Shown here: positions 7,110 through 12,859 of the stretch, piece after piece | Layout of the letters: each line of letters starts with the position of its first letter | How positions within the stretch are numbered: position 1 is the first letter of the stretch | Source of the DNA: JBDHTS01 sp039808845 | Lineage (GTDB): Bacteria; Pseudomonadota; Alphaproteobacteria; Micavibrionales; Micavibrionaceae | Direction of reading: 5' to 3' | Assembly (NCBI GenBank): GCA_039808845.1 | Contig: JBDHTS010000063.1 | Span: forward strand, 1 to 13,798 | Length of the DNA: 13,798 nt | Position numbers and translations under genes: made by a program | Notes under the pieces: generated by a model | Told to the model about the DNA's origin: nothing | Seen by the model: the letters and a program-made list of their open reading frames with translations, nothing else | Databases searched by the model: none

Positions 7110-7757
7110 TGTGATAGGCACAGGAGACAGTTCATTTGCTGTTGAGCGGCCATGGATATGGTCTACTGGCGGCGGCACGATAGAATGCTTTCCTTCGATC
7201 ACCTTATCGAAACGCCGCCATGTTGATGCTGTAGCAGTACAAGCAGATCCAATAACCGCGATAAATTGAGATGCAGCCATGAGCATTGCGCTTTTTCCAT
7301 TATGCGCAGAGGAAAGAATATCAGCCGTCCCTATAGTACTTCCTGCAAGACCAAATATTTTAAGCCCCATAAGAGCGTTTGCTCGTGCATTTAAGGCTCT
7401 CTCATAGTTTCTTGATGTGGTAGGCGGCGCATTTCTATCGGGCCGGATATCGATGGCATAATCGGATAATGTTCCAAAAACGCGATTAAGATGAAATCTC
7501 TCCCACCATGTTACGGCGGCGGTAGCAAATGCCGCTTCCGAAAATGCCTTTAAAAGTTCCGCTGCTATATTTGATCCATCGGTGGCCAGTGCCGCACATC
7601 CTAACGCAGCCGCTGTACACAGAGCCATGCCTTTCACTGCCGTGGATTGATAGAAAACTTGCGAAAGAGGGCGATCCAGAGGATAGCCCTGAAGTGTTAT
7701 GCAATGGTCGTTATTGTTTTTCTTATCCATCCCTGTACCGGTTTTTTGACTTATCAT
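7095..7757 (-). CDS. Unrecognised small membrane protein
   Basis: No family recognised. After a short polar N-terminus there are probable hydrophobic segments around VKGMALCTAAALGCAALA, FSEAAFATAAVTWW, ALMGLKIFGLAGSTIGTA and AMLMAASQFIAVIGSACTAT, suggesting an inner-membrane protein with two to four spans. The loop between the two pairs is polar and basic (RVFGTLSDYAIDIRPDRN, SRNYERALNARAN). ATG7757 is used as the start; a TTG two codons upstream and an ATG at 7730 are alternatives, and none has a clear ribosome site. The gene is visibly AT-richer than recO and parC on either side. It is divergent from parC and overlaps the recO end by 15 bases. Composition and lack of relatives hint at acquisition, but this is inference. 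Confidence 0.65.
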   Translation of the reverse strand: MISQKTGTGMDKKNNNDHCITLQGYPLDRPLSQVFYQSTAVKGMALCTAAALGCAALATDGSNIAAELLKAFSEAAFATAAVTWWERFHLNRVFGTLSDYAIDIRPDRNAPPTTSRNYERALNARANALMGLKIFGLAGSTIGTADILSSAHNGKSAMLMAASQFIAVIGSACTATASTWRRFDKVIEGKHSIVPPPVDHIHGRSTANELSPVPITLRRH

Positions 7758-7860
7758 AACCAACCAGTCGCATCTAATAAAAGAAAAAAATCATTGCAAT
7801 TATCAAAGGTTAACACTCCAAAACGCTTGCATCGCCCGGATTTGCCGTTAAAACATCCTC

Positions 7861-10101
7861 ATGGCCAAGAAAACCGCCGTTCAGGATGAATCCCGTATTG
7901 TCGATGGCGCGCTGACCGACCTGTTGTCGGAGCGATACCTGTCCTATGCTCTGTCGACCATCATGTCGCGGTCGCTGCCGGATGTGCGCGACGGGCTGAA
8001 ACCGGTGCACCGGCGGGTCCTGTTCGCCATGTACCAGCTGAAGCTGGGGCCGAACACCGGGCCGAAAAAGTCGGCAAGGGTGGTGGGCGACGTCATCGGT
8101 AAATTCCACCCGCATGGCGATCAGTCGGTCTATGACGCGCTGGTGCGCCTGGCGCAGGATTTTTCGGTCCGCTACCCGCTGGTCGACGGCCAGGGGAATT
8201 TCGGCAATATCGACGGCGACAACGCGGCGGCCATGCGATACACCGAGGCGCGGCTGACCATCGTGGCCGAGCTGCTGCTGGAAGGCATCGACGAAAACGC
8301 GGTCGATTTCCGGCCCACTTATGACGGCGAGGGGCAGGAGCCCATCGTCATGCCGTCGAACTTCCCGAACCTGCTGGCGAACGGATCATCGGGCATCGCG
8401 GTCGGCATGGCGACGAATATTCCGCCGCACAACGTGGCCGAACTCTGCGACGCGATGGAGTTGATGCTCGACGGCGATCCGGAGATCAAGGATCTGGTCA
8501 AGATCGTCAAGGGGCCGGATTTCCCGACCGGCGGCATTCTGGTCGAACCGAAAGAGAATATCCTCGAAGCCTACAAGACGGGGCGCGGATCGTTCCGCCT
8601 GCGCGCGCGCTGGGAGCGCGAGGAGGGCAAACGCGGCACATATCAGATCGTGGTCACCGAAATTCCGTATCAGGTGCAGAAATCGAAACTGGTGGAGCGC
8701 ATCGCCGAGCTGATCCAGAACAAGAAGCTGCCGATGCTGGATGACGTGCGGGATGAAAGCGCGGAGGATATCCGCCTGGTGCTGGTGCCGAAGAGCCAGA
8801 ACGTCGAGGCGGAGCTGCTGATGGAAACGCTGTTCCGGCAGACGGACCTTGAAATCCGGTTCGGCCTGAATATGAACGTGCTGGACAACGGTTTGGTGCC
8901 GAAGGTGATGAACCTGAAGGAAGTCCTGCGCGCATGGCTGGATCACCGGCAGGTCGTGCTGGTCCGCCGGTCGAACCACCGGCTGGAGAAGGTCCTGCAC
9001 CGGCTCGAAGTGCTGGAAGGTTACCTGATCGTCTACCTGAACATCGACAAGGTCATCAAGATCATCCGCACGTCCGAAGAACCGAAACCCGCGCTGATGA
9101 AGGCGTTCGGTCTGACCGAGATACAGGCCGAGGCGGTTCTGAATATCCGCCTGCGTTCCCTCGCCAAGCTGGAAGAGATCGAGATCCGGAAGGAGCATGA
9201 CGCGCTGACGAAGGAGCGCAACGCGCTGCAGGCGCTGCTCAAATCCGAGGCGAAGCAATGGGCGGAGATCCGGAAGCAGGTAGCGCGGATCCGCGACCTG
9301 TTCGGTCCGGATACGGTCCTCGGCAAGCGGCGCACGAAAATCGGCAAGGCGCCAGCGCCGGTCGATGTGGCGGAACTGGAAGAAGCCCTGATCGAGAAAG
9401 AACCGGTCACGGTCATCTGCTCGGAAAAAGGATGGATCCGGGCCATGAAAGGCCACACCATCGATCCGTCCGAACTGAAATACAAGGAAGGCGACAAGGG
9501 CGCATTCGTCGTCCAGGCCATGACGACGGACAAGATCCTGCTGTTCGGCACCAACGGGCGGTTCTATACGCTGGCCTGCGACAAGCTGCCGCCGGGCAGG
9601 GGATTCGGCGAACCGGTGCGCCTGATGATCGACCTGCCGAACGAGGCGGAGATTTCGGCGATCAAGCCGTTCGATCCGGCCGGACGTCTGCTGGTCGCCT
9701 CGACGGACGGGCGCGGCTTTATCCTGGAGGAGAAAGACGCTCTGGCGCAGACCAAGAACGGCAAGCAGGTTCTGAACGTGGACGGCAAGGTGCAGGCCGT
9801 GATCTGCCTGCCGGTGCCGCCCGCCTCCGATCATATCGCCACCATCGCCACCAACCGCAAGATGCTGGTCTTCAAGGTCGAGGAAGTGCCGGTCATGGCC
9901 AAAGGCAAGGGCGTCATCCTGCAGAAATTCAAGGATGGCCGTTTGTCGGATGCCCGCGCCTTCATTTTGAAAGAGGGGCTGACCTTTAAATACGGCGCCG
10001 GTGAAACCAGGGTCGACGATATCGGCCCCTGGATCGGCGAACGCGCCCAGGCTGGGCGCTTGCCGCCCAATGGGTTTCCGAAGAACAACAGATTTGCGTA
10101 A
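7861..10101 (+). CDS. parC: DNA topoisomerase IV subunit A
   Basis: ParC is the breakage-reunion subunit of topoisomerase IV, which with ParE decatenates daughter chromosomes using ATP. The N-terminal part has YLSYALSTIMSRSLPDVRDG and LKPVHRRVLFAM, then the winged-helix region with FHPHGDQSVYDALVRLAQDF and the catalytic Tyr127 in AAMRYTEARLT. A coiled-coil stretch (about residues 437-475) and a shortened beta-pinwheel C-terminal domain follow. The 746-residue length and the ending RAQAGRLPPNGFPKNNRF fit alphaproteobacterial ParC rather than GyrA, which is longer and carries the QRRGGKG GyrA-box. The position matching GyrA Ser83 is Gln88 and that matching Asp87 is Asp92. ATG7861 has no obvious ribosome site. 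The gene is GC-rich, unlike both immediate neighbours. Confidence 0.96.
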   Translation: MAKKTAVQDESRIVDGALTDLLSERYLSYALSTIMSRSLPDVRDGLKPVHRRVLFAMYQLKLGPNTGPKKSARVVGDVIGKFHPHGDQSVYDALVRLAQDFSVRYPLVDGQGNFGNIDGDNAAAMRYTEARLTIVAELLLEGIDENAVDFRPTYDGEGQEPIVMPSNFPNLLANGSSGIAVGMATNIPPHNVAELCDAMELMLDGDPEIKDLVKIVKGPDFPTGGILVEPKENILEAYKTGRGSFRLRARWEREEGKRGTYQIVVTEIPYQVQKSKLVERIAELIQNKKLPMLDDVRDESAEDIRLVLVPKSQNVEAELLMETLFRQTDLEIRFGLNMNVLDNGLVPKVMNLKEVLRAWLDHRQVVLVRRSNHRLEKVLHRLEVLEGYLIVYLNIDKVIKIIRTSEEPKPALMKAFGLTEIQAEAVLNIRLRSLAKLEEIEIRKEHDALTKERNALQALLKSEAKQWAEIRKQVARIRDLFGPDTVLGKRRTKIGKAPAPVDVAELEEALIEKEPVTVICSEKGWIRAMKGHTIDPSELKYKEGDKGAFVVQAMTTDKILLFGTNGRFYTLACDKLPPGRGFGEPVRLMIDLPNEAEISAIKPFDPAGRLLVASTDGRGFILEEKDALAQTKNGKQVLNVDGKVQAVICLPVPPASDHIATIATNRKMLVFKVEEVPVMAKGKGVILQKFKDGRLSDARAFILKEGLTFKYGAGETRVDDIGPWIGERAQAGRLPPNGFPKNNRFA

Positions 10102-10107
10102 CTTCAA

Positions 10108-10124
10108 GATGGGACTAACCCATC
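10108..10124 (+). other. Hairpin just after parC
   Basis: GATGGG (10108-10113) pairs with CCCATC (10119-10124) around ACTAA, seven bases after the parC stop. No T-run follows, so it is not a standard terminator. It may stabilise the parC mRNA end or be chance. Confidence 0.35.
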
Positions 10125-10147
10125 GGCAGATGAACAGGGAATAAAAA

Positions 10148-10576
10148 ATGTCGATACCGTTTCTGGGGATGTCTCCGCCCCCTCGCCATGATGATTTCGT
10201 AGTCACCGATGACTGTATTTTTTGCGGATGCTATGGGACTTTATATAGAAAGCAAGGCGGAAACATAATTGATAACAAGAGACTGATAGATTTTCTTAAT
10301 CAGGAGTTTGATGCGGGAAAGCATGTTGTTTTGTTGCATCCTGTTCCCGAAAGTGTATCAAAAGATGTATCCTGTTTAGGCTTGCGCAGAGCAATTGCTG
10401 AAAGCATACGATCAACACATTCGTTGTGTGGCGTAACATTACCGCTCCTTATATATAATCAGAAAAGAAGTGAATTAAGGGCAACTCGTTGGTTGGAGGT
10501 AAGCTTAGGGCGGGACGATGAACTTGTTTTAACGCCTCTTACAACTCATAGGGATTTCACTGCAAGCACACCATAA
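10148..10576 (+). CDS. Unknown 142-residue protein, weakly HAD-like with missing nucleophile
   Basis: No firm family assignment. GGGA about 7 bases before the ATG supports this start. Residues 22-32 (DCIFCGCYGTL) resemble HAD motif I of haloacid-dehalogenase type, hydrophobic strand then D-x-Y-G-T-L, but the nucleophile aspartate position is Gly27. A helix-like stretch (DNKRLIDFLNQEFDAGKH) and a strand VVLLHP follow, where HAD motif II would end in Ser or Thr. The protein is too short for motifs III and IV to be seen clearly. It may therefore be a degenerate HAD-like protein or an unrelated fold. Several cysteines (23, 26, 28) cluster as CIFCGC. The gene is AT-rich compared with parC, sits 46 bases downstream of it on the same strand, and has no visible terminator. 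Confidence 0.6.
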   Translation: MSIPFLGMSPPPRHDDFVVTDDCIFCGCYGTLYRKQGGNIIDNKRLIDFLNQEFDAGKHVVLLHPVPESVSKDVSCLGLRRAIAESIRSTHSLCGVTLPLLIYNQKRSELRATRWLEVSLGRDDELVLTPLTTHRDFTASTP

Positions 10577-10638
10577 ATGCATTTTTATGTCAAAATACCC
10601 CAAGCGTGTAAATTTTGTTTCTCAAATATAAAAATTAC

Positions 10639-10700
10639 AATTGTGGCAAAGATTTTCCCTATTGGCATAAATTGTGGCGTGGTTTATAAAACACACAATT
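10639..10700. repeat. Repeated AATTGTG half-sites around the RTX promoter
   Basis: AATTGTGGC occurs at 10639-10647 and again at 10670-10678, 31 bp apart, about three helical turns. The inverted form CACAATT lies at 10694-10700, so copies two and three form an inverted pair flanking the -10 box. The first copy is part of the palindrome ACAATTGT (10637-10644). This arrangement looks like a regulator-binding array, but the AT-rich background makes chance possible. Confidence 0.4.
10662..10690 (+). promoter_or_regulatory. Predicted promoter of the RTX gene
   Basis: TTGGCA (10662-10667) and TATAAA (10685-10690) are separated by exactly 17 bp, with five of six consensus bases in each box. The start site would be near 10697, giving an approximately 40-base leader with GGAG at 10727-10730 placed 5 bases before the ATG. 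Confidence 0.65.
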
Positions 10701-10735
10701 ATACTTTGTAAAACAGCCAACTCTCTGGAGAGAAC

Positions 10736-11806
10736 ATGACCACATCTTACAATCTGATCCTCGGCACCGAGGGCGATGATAACTATGATGGCGCCGGGCC
10801 GCTGGTCGGCACCGATGACAATGACATCATCTATGGTTTCGGCGGCGTCGATTATCTGATCGGAAACGCGGGCAACGATATTCTGTACGGCGGCGCGGGC
10901 CGGGATCTGATCTGGGGCGACGAGGGCGACGACGTTCTGGTTGGCGGCGAAGGCGTCGATACGCTGGTAGGCGGCGAAGGCAACGACCTTTATGTCATCG
11001 ATTCGGGTATCGATTACATCAGCGAATCCGACTCTCAACCGGGCGTTGACACCATTCACCTGACCAAAGTCGACATCAACACATTGAAGGCAACATACGA
11101 CCTGGCGACGGATTACAATATCTTCACGGCAGGCGATGCATCCACGGGCATTAAAGGTTTCCAGATGGCCCGCGTCGAAGGCATTACCGTCGAGAAAATC
11201 TCTGTCGATGACGGCTTTACGGCGAACTTGAAAACGTTCGATATCTGGAAATTCGGCACATCCGGCAACGATACGATCAACGGAACGTCGGGCGTGGATA
11301 CGATCCTGGCCGGCGCCGGGAACGATGTCGTCAAAGGCTATGCCGGGAACGACGCGATCCATGGCGGCAAAGGCGCTGACAAGCTGTACGGCGGCGCAGG
11401 CTACGATCTGCTGCACGGCGGCGAAGGCAACGACACCCTTTACGGCGAAAAAGGCAACGATACGCTGTTCGGCGGCAAGGGCGCCGACACGCTGTATGGC
11501 GGCGCAGGCAAGGATACCTTTGCGTTCATGCTGGAGTCGGTCGGCAAGGGCGTCGACACCATCAAGGACTTCGTCGTCGGCGAAGACAAGCTGGACCTGT
11601 CGGACGTTCTGCAGAACTTCAATCCGCTGACCCAGTCGATCCTGGATTTCGTGTCCGTGACCGGCCAGGGCGGCAACGTAATCGTCAGCGTCGACGTTGA
11701 CGGCCAGGGTTCCGCCAGCGGCATGACCCAGCTTGCCGTTCTGTCGGCGCACGATGGCATCTCCATCAACGCCCAGGCCGTGCTGAACCAGGGCCTGATC
11801 GTCTGA
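10736..11806 (+). CDS. RTX (hemolysin-type calcium-binding) protein, type I secretion substrate
   Basis: Acidic 356-residue protein with no N-terminal signal peptide. It holds two blocks of GGxGxDxxx nonapeptides: about 7 units at residues 25-87 and about 10 at 174-263, separated by an unrecognised domain (about 88-173). Such repeats bind calcium and fold into a beta-roll after export. The C-terminal stretch (DTIKDFVVGEDKLDLSDVLQ through VDVDGQGSASGM to the hydrophobic end NQGLIV) matches the kind of type I secretion target region seen in RTX adhesins and enzymes. No catalytic domain is recognised, so a surface, matrix or biofilm role is likelier than an enzyme; that is inference. No ABC transporter, membrane fusion protein or TolC gene lies in the window. 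A near-consensus promoter precedes the gene and a strong terminator follows, so it is a single-gene unit. The open antisense frame here is a by-product of repeated codons. Confidence 0.9.
   Translation: MTTSYNLILGTEGDDNYDGAGPLVGTDDNDIIYGFGGVDYLIGNAGNDILYGGAGRDLIWGDEGDDVLVGGEGVDTLVGGEGNDLYVIDSGIDYISESDSQPGVDTIHLTKVDINTLKATYDLATDYNIFTAGDASTGIKGFQMARVEGITVEKISVDDGFTANLKTFDIWKFGTSGNDTINGTSGVDTILAGAGNDVVKGYAGNDAIHGGKGADKLYGGAGYDLLHGGEGNDTLYGEKGNDTLFGGKGADTLYGGAGKDTFAFMLESVGKGVDTIKDFVVGEDKLDLSDVLQNFNPLTQSILDFVSVTGQGGNVIVSVDVDGQGSASGMTQLAVLSAHDGISINAQAVLNQGLIV
10808..10996 (+). repeat. RTX nonapeptide block 1 (27-bp coding repeats)
   Basis: Seven consecutive 27-bp units encode residues 25-87, for example GNAGNDILY, GGAGRDLIW and GGEGVDTLV. 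The aspartate at position 6 and glycines at 1, 2 and 4 are the calcium-binding pattern; the first units are the most diverged. Confidence 0.85.
11255..11524 (+). repeat. RTX nonapeptide block 2 (27-bp coding repeats)
   Basis: Ten consecutive 27-bp units encode residues 174-263, for example GTSGNDTIN, GGKGADKLY, GGEGNDTLY and GGKGADTLY. Units five, nine and the flanking ones are near copies at DNA level, suggesting internal duplication. Confidence 0.88.
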
Positions 11807-11823
11807 TATAAAAAGATTGCTGG

Positions 11824-11854
11824 AAAAGGCGCTCCGTTTTGGGGCGCCTTTTTT
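11824..11854. terminator. Bidirectional terminator between the RTX gene and bpt
   Basis: AAAAGGCGCTCC (11824-11835) pairs with GGGGCGCCTTTT (11841-11852), with one G-T wobble, around GTTTT. Six T residues follow on the + strand and four on the - strand, so it can stop both convergent transcripts. The stop codon of bpt (11853-11855) overlaps its edge. Confidence 0.9.
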
Positions 11855-12578
11855 ATGTCTGCATTTCTCTTTTAGGCCTGTACCAGAAGCCTGCAGGATG
11901 CCTGAGTTCCACGGAACGCATTTGTGTTTTATATCTCAAAGGAGATTTTTCATATGTTGTCGATCCGAGATAGAAATGTGCATATCCATGGTCCTTGGCC
12001 TGTTCGATCAATTTTAAAATCATGAAAGTGCCAAGGCTGCGCTTACCCAGCCTTGTATCATAGTAAAAAACCTGGCCTGTTATTCCATTATCCAGAACAT
12101 CGAAGGCGCATGCTCCCACCAATTTCCGATTGAGCCGTACCTCCATAATCCTGCAATCGGCATATTTATTTTCTATGATCAGCTTGACATTAGAAGCGGG
12201 CAGGCCCAGCCCTCTTGTTGTTATATGAAGATTATGCAGACGCTGATGCTCTGCTGCATGGTAATATCGAACATAGGAAACATCCAGATCGCTATTCTTT
12301 TCGATCAAGCGCCTTTGGTTATCGCTAAAGGTAAAATGTTTGAGGGCGATGCGCGATGGATGGCAAGCAGTACATGAAGGGCATTTTTCTCTGGTGAAGT
12401 AATTTAAACGTCTATGGAATCCATTCTGATTGAACGTTGTGGCCAGAGTTTTTAATTCGCCTGCGGGCATAGAAGCGACCGCCAGGTTAAAGGTTTCAAA
12501 CCTTCTCTCATTTCCTGGAAGAATAGGACAGTCGTAGGACTCCCTTAATTCGAATTCCAGACCTTCCAACCCTGCCAT
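11853..12578 (-). CDS. bpt: Aminoacyl-tRNA-protein transferase (Bpt/ATE family, probable aspartate/glutamate leucyltransferase)
   Basis: Transfers an amino acid (leucine in bacterial Bpt, arginine in eukaryotic ATE1) from tRNA to proteins starting with acidic residues, marking them for ClpS-ClpAP degradation by the N-degron pathway. Family blocks are ESYDCPILPGNERRFETF near the start, the cysteine-rich KCPSCTACHPSRI (about residues 65-77), and the C-terminal GNAT-like half with VGACAFDVLDNGITGQVFYYD, then RSLGTFMILKLIEQA and FYLGSTTYEKSPLRYKTQ. The 241-residue length is normal. The usual YLGYWI motif reads YLGSTTYEKS here, a divergence that might affect specificity. GAGAA a few bases before the ATG may serve as ribosome site. 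No clpS or aat lies nearby. The gene is AT-richer than motB upstream and is separated from it by a repeat-rich gap. Confidence 0.87.
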   Translation of the reverse strand: MAGLEGLEFELRESYDCPILPGNERRFETFNLAVASMPAGELKTLATTFNQNGFHRRLNYFTREKCPSCTACHPSRIALKHFTFSDNQRRLIEKNSDLDVSYVRYYHAAEHQRLHNLHITTRGLGLPASNVKLIIENKYADCRIMEVRLNRKLVGACAFDVLDNGITGQVFYYDTRLGKRSLGTFMILKLIEQAKDHGYAHFYLGSTTYEKSPLRYKTQMRSVELRHPAGFWYRPKREMQT

Positions 12579-12674
12579 ATGTATTCTCTTTTTTATAATT
12601 TTTAGAACGTATAGCCCGGACCTTGCAAGTTTTGTCTAAAAACAGTCGTGCATCAGTTTGACTCTTTAAATACA

Positions 12675-12704
12675 CGTCATCCCGGCGAAAGCCGGGATCC
12701 ATGC
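12675..12704 (+). repeat. REP-like palindromic repeat, left unit
   Basis: The unit CGTCATCCCGGC... ends in ATCCATGC and contains a perfect 8-bp stem, ATCCCGGC (12679-12686) with GCCGGGAT (12691-12698), closed by a GAAA tetraloop. This is the common intergenic CGTCATyCC-CG-rich repeat of Proteobacteria. Its minus-strand translation gives the familiar spurious peptide MDPGFRRDDV. Confidence 0.85.
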
Positions 12705-12739
12705 AATGGTCAAAGGAAGCGCAGGAGCTGACAAAAGTC

Positions 12740-12755
12740 ATAGAGCGCGCTCTAT
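12740..12755. promoter_or_regulatory. 16-bp perfect palindrome in the motB-bpt gap
   Basis: ATAGAGCGCGCTCTAT is a perfect 16-bp palindrome centred between 12747 and 12748, located between the two inverted REP-like units. It could be a protein-binding site or the core of the repeat element. No T-run follows on either strand. Confidence 0.5.
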
Positions 12756-12794
12756 AACCTCTTTTCCCGTCCGTGCCAAAGGATAGGTTCTATA

Positions 12795-12819
12795 GGTCCC
12801 GGTCTTCGCCGGATGACGC
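12795..12819 (-). repeat. REP-like palindromic repeat, right unit (inverted)
   Basis: Read on the minus strand this gives GCGTCATCCGGCGAAGACC followed by GGGACC, a slightly decayed copy of the left unit at 12675-12704, in the opposite orientation. The pair with its centre forms a BIME-like element of about 145 bp. It lies just downstream of motB and may act as its transcript end. Confidence 0.75.
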
Positions 12820-12859
12820 AAATGTATTGTATATTCAAACGGAGGCGCTATTCTGAAAA

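Larger units (their letters stand above)
12579..12859. other. Gene-free gap between bpt and motB
   Basis: About 280 bases with no credible gene. It contains the two inverted REP-like units and the 16-bp palindrome listed separately. An imperfect stem between about 12752-12760 and 12785-12795 (CTATAACCT against AGGTTCTATAG) adds to the secondary structure. An AT-rich stretch next to bpt (12580-12605) presumably carries the bpt promoter, but no clear -35/-10 pair could be chosen. Confidence 0.6.

Noticed and set aside
8386..10206. 606-codon open frame on the minus strand across parC
   Set aside because: It is a codon-usage shadow of GC-rich parC: no recognisable domain, odd His/Arg/Gln/Asp-rich composition, while parC itself is unmistakable.
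10808..11524. CRISPR-like regular repeats
   Set aside because: The 27-bp periodicity is the coding repeat of RTX nonapeptides in an open frame, not repeat-spacer units.
10622..11752. 376-codon open frame antisense to the RTX gene
   Set aside because: The repetitive Ala/Val/Ile pattern mirrors the RTX glycine-aspartate codons; it runs into the RTX promoter region and has no domain.
12508..12741. 77-codon minus-strand open frame with MDPGFRRDDV
   Set aside because: It is the familiar spurious translation of a REP-like repeat and overlaps the start of bpt.
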